From the NCBI GenBank assembly GCA_016702555.1, contig JADJDV010000005.1:528256-592255 (forward strand): a stretch of 64,000 nt of DNA, read 5' to 3'. How positions within the stretch are numbered: the first letter of the stretch is position 1; every line of letters begins with the position of its first letter. The stretch comes from Burkholderiales bacterium. Its GTDB lineage: Bacteria > Pseudomonadota > Gammaproteobacteria > Burkholderiales > Burkholderiaceae_C. Both the position numbers and the translations under genes were made by a program. Shown here in pieces: positions 52,164 through 61,663 of the stretch. The notes beneath the pieces are model-generated. The model was not told the origin of the DNA. It saw only the letters and a program-made list of their open reading frames with translations, and did no database searches.

Positions 52164-52937
52164 TCAGTGGCCTCCCGTACCGAGGTAGGCCTCGATCACT
52201 TTCTCGTTCGTCTGTACGTCGGCCGGCGTGCCCTCCGCGATCTGCTTGCCGTAGTCGAGCACGGTGACGCGGTCGCACAGGCCCATCACCAGCTTGACGT
52301 CGTGCTCGATCAACAGGATGGTGCGATTGTCCTGGCGGATGCGGTCGATCAGTTCGCGCAACTCGACCTTCTCGGTAGCGTTCATGCCGGCGGCGGGCTC
52401 GTCGAGTGCGATCAGCTGCGGGTCGGTGGCCAGCGCGCGTGCGATCTCCAGCCGCCGCTGGTCACCGTAGGACAGCGTGCGCGAGCGGAAATTGGCGTAC
52501 TTGCCGATGCCCACGTAGTCCAGCAGCTCGCGCGCGCGCTCGGTGATGGCCTCCTCCTCGGCCTTGAAGCCGGCGGTGCGGAAGATGGCGCCCATCAGGC
52601 CGGAATGGGTGCGCACGTGGCGCCCGACCATCACGTTCTCCAGCGCCGTCATCTCGGCGAACAGGCGGATGTTCTGGAAGGTGCGGGCGATGCCCGCCTT
52701 GGCCACCTGGTGCACGGCCTGCGGCCTGTAGGGCTGGCCGGCCAGTTCGAAGCTGCCGCTGTCGGGCGTGTACAGGCCGGTGATGACGTTGAAGAAGGTG
52801 GTCTTGCCGGCGCCGTTGGGGCCGATCAGGCCGTAGACCTGGCCACGCTTGATCGAGATGCCCACGTCCGACAGCGCCTGCAGGCCGCCGAAGCGCTTGG
52901 ACACGCCACGAACCTCGAGTACGGTATCGGTGCTCAT
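52164..52937 (-). CDS. livG: Branched-chain amino acid ABC transporter ATP-binding protein LivG
   Basis: This 257-residue ATPase has Walker A GPNGAGKT (residues 39-46), the LivG-type Q-loop region GIARTFQNIRLFAEMTALEN, the signature LSYGDQRRLEIARAL and Walker B LIALDEPAAGMN. It starts MSTDTVLEVRGVSKRFGG, 20 bases after the livM stop. Confidence 0.96.
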   Translation of the reverse strand: MSTDTVLEVRGVSKRFGGLQALSDVGISIKRGQVYGLIGPNGAGKTTFFNVITGLYTPDSGSFELAGQPYRPQAVHQVAKAGIARTFQNIRLFAEMTALENVMVGRHVRTHSGLMGAIFRTAGFKAEEEAITERARELLDYVGIGKYANFRSRTLSYGDQRRLEIARALATDPQLIALDEPAAGMNATEKVELRELIDRIRQDNRTILLIEHDVKLVMGLCDRVTVLDYGKQIAEGTPADVQTNEKVIEAYLGTGGH

Positions 52938-52957
52938 GCTGCTCGTCCTTTCCGTGC

Positions 52958-54145
52958 TCAAGGGTTGATCGGATCCTGGCGAATCGAGGTGTTGCCCGGC
53001 ATCGCGTCGGCCGGGAAATCCACGCCGGGCGGATTCTGCTGCGCCGTCGGCGGCATCACCTTGCCGGTGGCCAGCGGCCGACCCTTGCTGTGCTCGGGCG
53101 AAGGCCACAGGCCGCGCGGGCGCAGCAGCATGATGGTGATCATGGCCAGCGCGATCAGCAACTGGCGCAGGATGGCCGAATCGAGCCGGCCATCGGTCAT
53201 GCCCTGCAGCGGTCCGGCCACATAGCGCAGCACCTCGGGCAGCGCCGCCAGCAGCACCGCGCCCAGGATCACGCCCGGCAGGTGGCCGATGCCGCCCAGC
53301 ACCACCATGGCGACGATCATCACCGACTCCATCAGGCTGAACGACTCCGGCGAGACGAAGCCCTGGAAAGCCGCGAACATCGAGCCGGCGACGCCGCCGA
53401 AGGACGCCCCCATGCCGAAGGCCAGCAGCTTCATGTTGCGGGTGTTGATGCCCATGGCCTTGGCGGCCACCTCGTCCTCGCGCACCGCCATCCAGGCGCG
53501 GCCGATGCGCGAATCCTGCAGTCGGTGGCAGACCACCACGGTGACGATCACCAGGAACAGGAACAGGTAATAGTACAGCGTCACCGAGGCCAGCTCGAAG
53601 CCGCCGACGGACAGCGGCTTGCCCAGGTCCAGCCCGAACAGCTTGACCGAATCGATTTGGTTCAGGCCCTTGGGACCGTTGGTGATGTTGTAGGGGTGGT
53701 CGAGGTTGTTCAGGAAGATGCGGATGATCTCGCCGAAGCCCAGCGTGACGATGGCCAGGTAGTCGCCGCGCAGCTTGAGCACCGGAATGCCCAGCAGCAC
53801 ACCGACGATGGCCGCCAGCGCCAGCGACAGCGGAATCACCAGCCACAGCGAGGTATGGAAACCGTTGGGAAAGGCGGCGGCGATGTTCTTGAAGGTGTCG
53901 GTCAGGTGCGGCGAGGCCAGCAGCCCGTACAGGTAGGCGCCGACGGCAAAGAAGGCGACGTAGCCCAAGTCCAGCAGCCCAGCCTCACCGACCACGATGT
54001 TCAGGCCCAGCGCCAGCATCACGTACAGCAGCGCCACGTCGGCGATGCGCACCCAGGCGTTGCCGAACTGCTGCAGCACCAGCGGCAGCACCAGCATGGC
54101 CACGCCGCACAGCAGGAAGAGGATCAGCTTGTTCTTCTGCGTCAT
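52958..54145 (-). CDS. livM: Branched-chain amino acid ABC transporter permease LivM
   Basis: This 395-residue permease has about ten helices. Family blocks are ALGLNIVVGEAGLLDLGYVAFFAVGAY near residues 41-67 and LGRPLSV-like LGKPLSVGGFELASV; the cytoplasmic coupling region has GRAWMAVREDEVAAKAMGIN. The C-terminal 50 residues are a polar extension (PTAQQNPPGVDFPADAMPGN). Confidence 0.95.
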   Translation of the reverse strand: MTQKNKLILFLLCGVAMLVLPLVLQQFGNAWVRIADVALLYVMLALGLNIVVGEAGLLDLGYVAFFAVGAYLYGLLASPHLTDTFKNIAAAFPNGFHTSLWLVIPLSLALAAIVGVLLGIPVLKLRGDYLAIVTLGFGEIIRIFLNNLDHPYNITNGPKGLNQIDSVKLFGLDLGKPLSVGGFELASVTLYYYLFLFLVIVTVVVCHRLQDSRIGRAWMAVREDEVAAKAMGINTRNMKLLAFGMGASFGGVAGSMFAAFQGFVSPESFSLMESVMIVAMVVLGGIGHLPGVILGAVLLAALPEVLRYVAGPLQGMTDGRLDSAILRQLLIALAMITIMLLRPRGLWPSPEHSKGRPLATGKVMPPTAQQNPPGVDFPADAMPGNTSIRQDPINP

Positions 54146-54164
54146 CTCGTCGTCCTCCGGCGGC

Positions 54165-55094
54165 TCAGGCGCGATCGGCCACGCGCTCGCCCAGCAGGCC
54201 CGAGGGCCGCAGCGTCAGCACGATGATCAGCACGATGAAGGCGAAGATGTCGGTGTAGTGGCTGCCCAGCAGGCCGCCCGTGAGCGTGCCGATATAGCCC
54301 GAGCCGATGGCCTCGATCAGGCCCAGCAAGACGCCGCCCAGCACCGCGCCGCCCAGGTTGCCGATGCCGCCGAACACCGCCGCCGTGAAGGCCTTCAGCC
54401 CGGGCAGGAAGCCCATGGTGTGCTGCGCGGTGCCGTAGTTGCTGGCGTACATGACGCCGGCGATCGCCGCCAGGATGGCGCCGATGATGAAGGTGGCCGA
54501 GATCACCATGTCGGGTTTGACGCCCATCAGGCCGGCCACGCGCGGGTTCTCGGCGGTGGCGCGCATGGCGCGGCCTATTTTTGTGTAGTGCACCAGGTAC
54601 ATCAGGATGGCCAGCGACACCGCGGTGACGCTCAGGATCATGATCTGCGTCGGCGTGATGTAGGCGCCAGCGACGTTGTACGGCGCGCTCGGCAGCAGCG
54701 TCGGGAACGGCTTGTAGTTGGGCTTCCAGATGATCATCGCCAGCGTCTGCAGCAGGATCGACATGCCGATGGCGGTGATCAACGGCGCCAGCCTCGGGCT
54801 GTTGCGCAACGGCCGGTAGGCCACCTTCTCGATCACGAAATTCAGCGCCGCCGCCACCACGCAGGCGATCAGCATGGCGATGATCAGCAGGATCCAGCCC
54901 GGTGTGCCCTGCATGCTGGATTGCATCACGCCGATGATCGACCAGGCGGTGAGCGCGCCGACCATCAACACCTCGCCGTGGGCGAAATTGATGAGCTGGA
55001 TGATGCCGTAGACCATCGTGTAGCCGAGGGCGATCAGCGCATACATGCTGCCCACGACGAGGCCGTTGATGATCTGCTGCAGCAGGACTTCCAT
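54165..55094 (-). CDS. livH: Branched-chain amino acid ABC transporter permease LivH
   Basis: This 309-residue permease opens MEVLLQQIINGLVVGSMYAL, continues IALGYTMVYGIIQLINFAHGEV, and has the coupling motif IGRAMRATAENPRVAGLMGV. GAGGAG lies just before the ATG at 55092-55094; a longer upstream frame has no homology. It is the first gene of the liv operon and has a leader with terminator-like hairpins. Confidence 0.95.
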   Translation of the reverse strand: MEVLLQQIINGLVVGSMYALIALGYTMVYGIIQLINFAHGEVLMVGALTAWSIIGVMQSSMQGTPGWILLIIAMLIACVVAAALNFVIEKVAYRPLRNSPRLAPLITAIGMSILLQTLAMIIWKPNYKPFPTLLPSAPYNVAGAYITPTQIMILSVTAVSLAILMYLVHYTKIGRAMRATAENPRVAGLMGVKPDMVISATFIIGAILAAIAGVMYASNYGTAQHTMGFLPGLKAFTAAVFGGIGNLGGAVLGGVLLGLIEAIGSGYIGTLTGGLLGSHYTDIFAFIVLIIVLTLRPSGLLGERVADRA

Positions 55095-55189
55095 GAAATT
55101 CTCCTCGCTGGCGCAGCCGTGGTCTCCGGCCGGCCTTTTCGTTTCCGTTTGGTTTCCCGGCATCTTGTGGATGCCCGCCTCCAACTAAC

Positions 55190-55223
55190 AAAAAACCCGC
55201 CGGCATTGCACCTTGGGCGGGTT
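55190..55223 (-). terminator. Terminator-like hairpin in the livH leader (possible attenuator)
   Basis: On the minus strand AACCCGCC and GGCGGGTT pair across a 14-base loop and are followed by TTTTG, 95 bases before the livH ATG. A TACAAT -10-like box lies just upstream (55240-55235), so the hairpin may fall in the liv leader as an attenuator. The alternative is a second terminator for rarA. Confidence 0.55.
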
Positions 55224-55258
55224 CAAGTCGAAAAATTGTAGCTGAGCGCCTGCGCGCG

Positions 55259-55283
55259 AAAAACCCCGTTTGCACCGGGTTTT
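55259..55283 (-). terminator. Terminator after rarA
   Basis: AAAACCC and GGGTTTT pair across a 10-base loop on the minus strand, followed by further T, 73 bases after the rarA stop. The A run on the other side gives it weak bidirectional character. Confidence 0.6.
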
Positions 55284-55355
55284 CCCTCGGGCGAGCGATT
55301 TCTTGATCCGTGACATCTTCGGCGCAAATCGGCCTTTTCGGTACCCCGGGGGCGT

Positions 55356-56678
55356 TCAGGGGCGCCCGGCGTCGCGGTTGCGCCGACGCAACTCGGCCAG
55401 CTTCTCGCCGATCTTGGTTTCCAGCCCGCGCGGCGCAGGCTGGTAAAAGTGCTGCTCGGGCATGCCGTCGGGCAAGTAGTATTCGCCGGCCGCAAAGGCG
55501 CCCTCCTCGTCGTGCGCGTAGCGGTAGTCCTTGCCGTAGTCGAGCTGCTTCATCAACTGGGTCGGCGCGTTGCGCAGGTGCAAGGGCACCGGTCGCGTGC
55601 CATCCTGCTTGACGAACGCCTTGGCAGCGCCGAAGGCCTTGTAGACGGCGTTGCTCTTGGGCGCCACCGCCAGATAGAGCACGCATTCGGCCAGCGCCAG
55701 CTCGCCCTCGGGCGAGCCCAGGCGCTCGTACACGTCGGCGGCGTCCAGCGCCAGGCGCAGCGCGCGCGGGTCGGCCAGGCCAATGTCTTCGCTGGCCATG
55801 CGGATCATGCGGCGCGCCAGGTAGCGTGGGTCGGCGCCGCCGTCGAGCATGCGGGCGAACCAGTACAGTGCGGCGTCGGGGTCGCTGCCGCGCACGGATT
55901 TGTGCAGCGCGCTGATGGTGTCGTAGAACTGCTCGCCGCCCTTGTCGTAGCGGCGCATGCGCTCGCCCAACACCTTGAGCAGCCAGGCATCGGTGATGGT
56001 CGCAAGCCGCTCGACGCCAGCGGCGACGAACAAGGTCTCCAGCGTGTTCAACAGGCGGCGCGCATCACCATCGGCGTAGGCGACCAGGCGCTCGCGCGCC
56101 GCTTCGTCGATGCCAAGGCCCGGGTATTCGGCTTCGGCGCGGGCCAGGATCTGCCGCAGACCGTTCTCGTCCAGTGGCTGCAACACATAGACCGCGGCGC
56201 GCGACAGCAGCGCCGAGTTGACCTCGAACGAGGGGTTCTCGGTGGTGGCGCCGACAAAGGTGAACAGCCCGCTCTCCACGTGCGGCAGGAAGGCATCCTG
56301 CTGGCTCTTGTTGAAGCGGTGCACCTCGTCGACGAAGACGATGGTGGCCTGCGGCGTCAACCCGTCGCGCGCTTTCTGCGCCAACTCCACCGCCTCGCGG
56401 ATGTCCTTGACACCGCCCAGCACCGCACTGATCGGGATGAACTGCGCGTCGAAGGCGTCGGCCATCAGCCGCGCGATGGTGGTCTTGCCGGTGCCGGGCG
56501 GCCCCCACAGGATGCAACTGTGCGGCTGGCCGGATTCGAAGGCGATGCGCAGCGGCATGCCTTCGCCCAGCAACTGCGGCTGGCCGACCACCTCGCTTAA
56601 GCGTCGCGGGCGCAGCCGCTCAGGCAGCGGCACGTGCAGCGAGGGATGGCGGGCAGGCGGAGACGGCGGACGGCGCAT
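55356..56678 (-). CDS. rarA: Replication-associated recombination protein A (MgsA/RarA AAA+ ATPase)
   Basis: This 440-residue AAA+ protein acts at stalled forks. Walker A GPPGTGKT lies at 59-66 and Walker B VFVDEVHRF near 114-122, followed by sensor segment FVGATTENPSFEV. The C-terminal tetramerisation region has LYWFARMLDGGADPRYLARR and a tail HFYQPAPRGLETKIGEKLAELR. The lolA-rarA order downstream of ftsK is standard for beta-proteobacteria. Confidence 0.95.
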   Translation of the reverse strand: MRRPPSPPARHPSLHVPLPERLRPRRLSEVVGQPQLLGEGMPLRIAFESGQPHSCILWGPPGTGKTTIARLMADAFDAQFIPISAVLGGVKDIREAVELAQKARDGLTPQATIVFVDEVHRFNKSQQDAFLPHVESGLFTFVGATTENPSFEVNSALLSRAAVYVLQPLDENGLRQILARAEAEYPGLGIDEAARERLVAYADGDARRLLNTLETLFVAAGVERLATITDAWLLKVLGERMRRYDKGGEQFYDTISALHKSVRGSDPDAALYWFARMLDGGADPRYLARRMIRMASEDIGLADPRALRLALDAADVYERLGSPEGELALAECVLYLAVAPKSNAVYKAFGAAKAFVKQDGTRPVPLHLRNAPTQLMKQLDYGKDYRYAHDEEGAFAAGEYYLPDGMPEQHFYQPAPRGLETKIGEKLAELRRRNRDAGRP

Positions 56679-56728
56679 GGGCGCATTCTAGGAACGCATC
56701 GGCGCCGATGCGCGGTCGGCAGCTGCGC

Positions 56729-57406
56729 TTACTGGCGCAGCACGTCCGCGCCTGGCGGCGGCTTGAACTGGAAGCGGCTGGCCGGCACGGCGGCATTCAG
56801 CTCGAAGTCGCTGAAGCTCAGCACCGAGCGCTGACCAAAGCTGTCCCGGATCTCCAGCGTGCCCAACTCCGTGCCCTTGGCGCCAGGACGAAAGCCGACG
56901 CGGATGCTTTGCAGTTGCCCGTCGGCTGACTTCGGCACCGCCTTCACCCATTGCTGGCCATCGGCGTCGGGCTCTTCGGTCAGGGTGAAGTCGCGCTCCA
57001 GCGCCTTCAGGTCGGGCGCGGCGGCAACGATCGCGGCCGGCGTCGAGCCCAGCACCTGCTCCTGCTGACGCGCCGTGACCTGGTTCAGGTCGGCGTCGTA
57101 CAGCCACAGGGTCTGGCCGTCGGCAACGAGGGTCTGCTCGAACGGCTTGCTGTAGACGAAGCGGAATTTGCCCGGGCGCTGAAATTCGAAGCTGCCGCTC
57201 TGCGTCTTGGCGCGCGGCGCCTGGCCGTCCTTGGCCGGCGCGGTGACGACCTGTGTGAACGCCGCCTTGCCAGAGCGCGCGCCCTTTACGAATGCCTCCA
57301 GGCTGTCCAGCCCGCCGGCCCAGGCCGTGGATCCGTAAACCAGGAGCAGCACCGCGGCGGCGCCTCGCAGGCGGGGAAATCGATGGAAAATCTTGCTCAT
57401 GCGCAT
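56729..57406 (-). CDS. lolA: Outer-membrane lipoprotein carrier protein LolA
   Basis: LolA ferries lipoproteins across the periplasm. The product, 225 residues from ATG 57404-57406, has a signal peptide (LRGAAAVLLLVYGSTAWAGG) and the LolA pattern AKTQSGSFEFQRPGKFRFVY and SKPFEQTLVADGQTLWLYDAD. An ATG two codons downstream (57398-57400) is equally possible; neither has a clear ribosome site. It lies between ftsK and rarA. Confidence 0.93.
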   Translation of the reverse strand: MRMSKIFHRFPRLRGAAAVLLLVYGSTAWAGGLDSLEAFVKGARSGKAAFTQVVTAPAKDGQAPRAKTQSGSFEFQRPGKFRFVYSKPFEQTLVADGQTLWLYDADLNQVTARQQEQVLGSTPAAIVAAAPDLKALERDFTLTEEPDADGQQWVKAVPKSADGQLQSIRVGFRPGAKGTELGTLEIRDSFGQRSVLSFSDFELNAAVPASRFQFKPPPGADVLRQ

Positions 57407-57491
57407 AGGAGCGCGATTGTGGCCCCGGGTTCGGCGCTGCGAGGTGAAGATCGGCAAAGTTGCGGCGCTGGCCTACAAGCGCAGGCGCACG

Positions 57492-59825
57492 CTAGTCGGT
57501 CCGCGCGGGCACCAGGATGTCGCGCTGGCCGCTGGAACTCATCGCACTCACCAGCCCGGCTTTTTCCATGTCCTCGACCAGGCGCGCGGCGCGGTTGTAG
57601 CCGATCTTCAGGTGGCGCTGCACCAGCGAGATGCTGGCCTTGCGGTTCTTCAGCACGATCTCGACCGCCTGGTCGTACATCGGGTCCTTCTCGCCGCCCT
57701 CGCTGCCATCGCCGAAACCGCCCTCCTCGCCATCCACCGCGCCACCTTCCAGCACGCCCTCGATGTAGTTGGGCTCGCCCTGGGTCTTGAGGTATTCGAC
57801 CACGCGGTGCACCTCGTCGTCGCTGACGAAGGCACCATGCACGCGCTGCGGAAAGCCGGTGCCGCTGGGCATGTAGAGCATGTCGCCCATGCCCAGCAGC
57901 GCCTCGGCACCCATCTGGTCGAGGATGGTGCGGCTGTCGATCTTGCTGGAGACCTGAAACGAGATGCGGGTCGGGATGTTTGCCTTGATCAGGCCCGTAA
58001 TGACGTCCACGCTGGGCCGCTGCGTCGCCAGAATCAGGTGGATGCCGGCGGCGCGTGCCTTCTGCGCCAGGCGGGCAATCAGCTCCTCGATCTTCTTGCC
58101 GACCACCATCATCAGATCGGCCAGTTCGTCGATCACCACCACAATATAGGGCAGGCGATCGAGCGGCTCGGGGTCTTCGGGCGTCAGGCTGAAGGGGTTG
58201 TAGAGGAATTCGCCGCGCGCCTTGGCCTCGTCGATCTTCTGGTTGAAGCCGGCCAGGTTGCGCACGCCCGCCTTGCTCATCAATTTGTAGCGCCGCTCCA
58301 TCTCGGCCACGCACCAGTTCAGGCCGTTCGCAGCCTGCTTCATGTCGGTGACCACCGGCGCCAGCAGGTGCGGGATACCTTCGTAGACCGACATCTCCAG
58401 CATCTTGGGGTCGATCATCAGCAGGCGCACGTCCTTGGGCTCGGCCTTGTAGAGCAGGCTCAGGATCATGGCGTTGATGCCCACCGACTTGCCCGAGCCG
58501 GTGGTGCCGGCCACCATCACGTGCGGCATCCTGGCCAGGTCGGCCACCACCGGCTTGCCGACGATGTCCTTGCCCAGGCCCACGGTGAGCAGCGACTTGG
58601 CGTCGTTGTAGACCTGCGAGCCCAGGATTTCCGACAGGCGGATCGACTGCCGCCGCGCGTTGGGCAGCTCCAGCGCCATGAAGTTCTTACCGGGAATGGT
58701 CTCGATCACGCGAATCGAGACCAGGCTCAAGCTGCGCGCCAGGTCCTTGGCCAGGTTCACCACCTGCGAGCCCTTCACGCCGGTGGCCGGCTCGATCTCG
58801 TAGCGCGTGATCACGGGGCCGGGCGCGGCGGCCACCACGCGCACCTCGACGCCGAAGTCCTTCAGCTTCTTCTCGATCAGGCGGCTGGTCATCTCCAGCG
58901 TCTCGGGCGCCACGCTGTCCTGGTGCGCCGGCGCGCCGTCCAGCAGGTCGACCTGCGGCAGCCGGCTGTCGGGCAACTCGGTGAACAGCGGCTTCTGTTT
59001 TTCCTTCGCCACCCGCTCGCTCTTGGGCACCTGCACCGGCGGCGGCTCGATCAGCACCGGCGCCGGGTGCTGCTCCTCGATCACTTCGCGCTCGTGGTGC
59101 ACCACCTCCTCGCGCTCGCGCGCCGCCTGCTGGCCCAGGGCCAGGTCCTGCGCCATCTCACGGCGCTCGCGGCGCGACTCGATCAGCGCGTACAGCCCAG
59201 CCCCGATGCGTTCGGCCAGCTGGCTCCAGGAGAAGCGGAACGCCAGCGCCGCGCCCAGCACCAGCACCGCGATGCCCAGCAGCGCCGAGCCGGTGAAGCC
59301 CAGCCATTGCACCGCGATCGGTCCGCCCAAATAGCCCAGCACGCCACCGGCAGAACCCGGCAGCCTGTCGTCCCAGCGATACAGGCGCGACCATTCCAGC
59401 CCGGTGCTGGCCGCCAGCAGCAACGCCAGCCCCGCCCAGAAGGCCCAGCGCGTGTCCCTCAGGCGCGCCCACAGCGAGCGCGGCGGCGTGGCGCCCGGGC
59501 CAGCGTTCATCCAGCGCACGGTGCCGGCCAGCCAGGCGCGCAGCGCCACCGCCACGCACCACCAGGCAGAAAAGCCCAGCAGCACATAGGCCAGGTCGGC
59601 CAGCCAGGCGCCCAGCTTGCCGGCCCAGTTGTGCACCGGCCCGCCAGCGCCCGAGGTGGACCAGGCGGCGTCCTGCGGCGAATAGCTGGCCAGCGCCATG
59701 ACCAGGAAGATGATGAGGGCCAGCCCCAGCACCAGCATCACTTCCTGCAGAAAGCGGCTGGCGCCGACGCGTGGCGGCCTGGCCGGGTCCGCCCCGCCGT
59801 TGAAGGTGTTGAGAGGGTAAGTCAT
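57492..59825 (-). CDS. ftsK: DNA translocase FtsK
   Basis: FtsK couples chromosome segregation to division. The 777-residue protein has four or five N-terminal helices (residues 25-200), a short charged linker (about 215-300), the RecA-like motor with Walker A AGTTGSGKSVGIN (439-451) and Walker B region YIVVVIDELADLMMV, and a C-terminal gamma winged-helix domain (ISLVQRHLKIGYNRAARLVE) for reading polar sequences. The linker is much shorter than in E. coli. Confidence 0.96.
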   Translation of the reverse strand: MTYPLNTFNGGADPARPPRVGASRFLQEVMLVLGLALIIFLVMALASYSPQDAAWSTSGAGGPVHNWAGKLGAWLADLAYVLLGFSAWWCVAVALRAWLAGTVRWMNAGPGATPPRSLWARLRDTRWAFWAGLALLLAASTGLEWSRLYRWDDRLPGSAGGVLGYLGGPIAVQWLGFTGSALLGIAVLVLGAALAFRFSWSQLAERIGAGLYALIESRRERREMAQDLALGQQAAREREEVVHHEREVIEEQHPAPVLIEPPPVQVPKSERVAKEKQKPLFTELPDSRLPQVDLLDGAPAHQDSVAPETLEMTSRLIEKKLKDFGVEVRVVAAAPGPVITRYEIEPATGVKGSQVVNLAKDLARSLSLVSIRVIETIPGKNFMALELPNARRQSIRLSEILGSQVYNDAKSLLTVGLGKDIVGKPVVADLARMPHVMVAGTTGSGKSVGINAMILSLLYKAEPKDVRLLMIDPKMLEMSVYEGIPHLLAPVVTDMKQAANGLNWCVAEMERRYKLMSKAGVRNLAGFNQKIDEAKARGEFLYNPFSLTPEDPEPLDRLPYIVVVIDELADLMMVVGKKIEELIARLAQKARAAGIHLILATQRPSVDVITGLIKANIPTRISFQVSSKIDSRTILDQMGAEALLGMGDMLYMPSGTGFPQRVHGAFVSDDEVHRVVEYLKTQGEPNYIEGVLEGGAVDGEEGGFGDGSEGGEKDPMYDQAVEIVLKNRKASISLVQRHLKIGYNRAARLVEDMEKAGLVSAMSSSGQRDILVPARTD

Positions 59826-59882
59826 GGATGAAACAACAGCTCGCTGAGCTTACCGCAAGCACGCCGATGCGGCGCGCACGCT

Positions 59883-60560
59883 TCAGTCGAGCATGCCCAG
59901 GTGTTCCCTGACCAGCATGCCGCCGTCCTCGCGCAGCACGATGTGGCCGCGCTCTTCCAGGTCCTTGATCACGCGGCTGACCATCTCGCGCGAGGCGCCC
60001 ACGGTCTTGGCCAGATCCTGGCGCGAGACCCGGTCCTGAATCACCCGCTCCGGCGTGCCCGCCTGCGGCGCCGACAGCTCCAGCAGCGCGCGCGCGACCC
60101 GGCCATAGACGTCCATCAGGGCCAGCGACTCGATCTTGCGGTCGGCGTGACGCAGCCGCCGCACCAGACCGACCATGATCGCGTAGGTCATGGAACTGTT
60201 CTCGGGCAGGCAGCGCACGAAATCGGCGCGCCCCAGCATCAGCACGTCGGTGCGCACGTCGGCGCGCACGGTGGCCGAATGCGGCTCGTCGTCGATCAGG
60301 CTCATCTCGCCGATGTGATCGCCCGGCCGCAAGGTGGCCAGAATCACCTCGCGGCCGCGGTTGTCCACGCTGACGACGCGCGCGCGGCCGTTCAGCAGGA
60401 TGAACAGCGCATTCGACTTCTTGCCCTGTTCGACGATGCATTCGCCGCGCCGGAACGCGCGCTTGATCACCGATTCGGCGACCGACGCCGCCTGCGCTTC
60501 GGTGAGCATGGCGAACAGGGGCACGCGACGCACCAGTTCGAGACTCGACAACATCGTCAT
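59883..60560 (-). CDS. Crp/Fnr-family transcriptional regulator
   Basis: This 225-residue protein has an N-terminal cyclic-nucleotide-type beta roll (LFAMLTEAQAASVAESVIKR to about residue 130) and a C-terminal helix-turn-helix, SRQDLAKTVGASREMVSRVI. In the effector loop IGEMSLIDDEPHSATV, the Arg that contacts cAMP in Crp is His, and there is no N-terminal Fnr cysteine cluster, so the ligand is unclear. The start is MTMLSSLEL at 60558-60560 with AAAGG upstream. It is divergent from trxB. Confidence 0.88.
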   Translation of the reverse strand: MTMLSSLELVRRVPLFAMLTEAQAASVAESVIKRAFRRGECIVEQGKKSNALFILLNGRARVVSVDNRGREVILATLRPGDHIGEMSLIDDEPHSATVRADVRTDVLMLGRADFVRCLPENSSMTYAIMVGLVRRLRHADRKIESLALMDVYGRVARALLELSAPQAGTPERVIQDRVSRQDLAKTVGASREMVSRVIKDLEERGHIVLREDGGMLVREHLGMLD

Positions 60561-60712
60561 GGCTTGACCTTTCTCACTCAGGCGCCCGGGGGCATCCTTA
60601 CAATCGGCGCCTTGCCTTGCCATGCCGGCGCCACGCGACGCGACGCGGATCGCGCCAACGCGCCGAAGGCATGCCATATCCTAGCGCAGCCGCGCGCCAT
60701 CCCAAGCCCACC

Positions 60713-61663
60713 ATGCCCACCCGACACGCCAAAGTCCTGATCCTCGGCTCCGGCCCCGCCGGCTACAGCGCCGCCATCTATGCCGCACGCGCCAACCTGT
60801 CGCCGATGCTGGTCACCGGCATGGCCCAGGGCGGTCAATTGATGACCACCACCGACGTCGACAACTGGCCCGCCGACGCCGAGGGCGTGCAGGGGCCGGA
60901 CCTGATGCAGCGCTTTCAGGCCCACGCCGAGCGCTTCCACACGGAGATCGTGTTCGACCACATCCACACGGCCGACCTGTCCCAACGCCCGTTCACCCTG
61001 AGCGGCGACAGCGCCACCTACACCTGCGACAGCCTGATCATCGCCACCGGCGCCTCGGCCAAATACCTCGGCCTGCCGTCCGAAAGCGCCTTCATGGGCC
61101 GCGGTGTCTCGGCCTGCGCCACCTGCGACGGCTTCTTCTACCGCGAGCAGGACGTCTGCGTGATCGGCGGCGGCAACACCGCCGTCGAGGAAGCCTTGTA
61201 CCTGTCCAACATCGCGCGCAAGGTGACCCTGGTGCACCGGCGCGACAAGTTCCGGGCCGAGCCGATCCTGATCGACAAACTGATGGACAAGGTAGCCGCC
61301 GGCAAGATCGAGCTGAAGACCTTCTACGTGCTGGATGAGGTGCTCGGCGACGACAGCGGCGTCACCGGCATCCGCATCAAGCAGGTCGACACCGGCGCCA
61401 CCGAGGACATCGCGCTCAAGGGCTGCTTCATCGCCATCGGCCACTCACCCAACTCCGACATCTTCCAGGGCCAGCTCGACATGGACGGCGGCTACATCAA
61501 GACGCGCGGCGGCCTGCAGGGCTTTGCCACCCAGACCAGCGTGCCCGGCGTGTTCGCCGCCGGCGACGTGCAGGACCACGTCTACCGCCAGGCCATCACC
61601 AGCGCCGGCACCGGCTGCATGGCGGCGCTGGATGCCCAGCGGTTCCTGGAAGGCGCCTCTTGA
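60713..61663 (+). CDS. trxB: Thioredoxin-disulfide reductase
   Basis: TrxB reduces thioredoxin with NADPH. The 316-residue protein has the FAD loop LGSGPAGYSAAIYAARA (residues 11-27), the redox pair C135 and C138 (SACATCDGFF) and the NADPH loop VIGGGNTAVEEALYLSNIA. The C-terminal block GVFAAGDVQDHVYRQAITSAG binds FAD. The start is fixed by the FAD loop; an open frame upstream lacks homology. Confidence 0.97.
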   Translation: MPTRHAKVLILGSGPAGYSAAIYAARANLSPMLVTGMAQGGQLMTTTDVDNWPADAEGVQGPDLMQRFQAHAERFHTEIVFDHIHTADLSQRPFTLSGDSATYTCDSLIIATGASAKYLGLPSESAFMGRGVSACATCDGFFYREQDVCVIGGGNTAVEEALYLSNIARKVTLVHRRDKFRAEPILIDKLMDKVAAGKIELKTFYVLDEVLGDDSGVTGIRIKQVDTGATEDIALKGCFIAIGHSPNSDIFQGQLDMDGGYIKTRGGLQGFATQTSVPGVFAAGDVQDHVYRQAITSAGTGCMAALDAQRFLEGAS

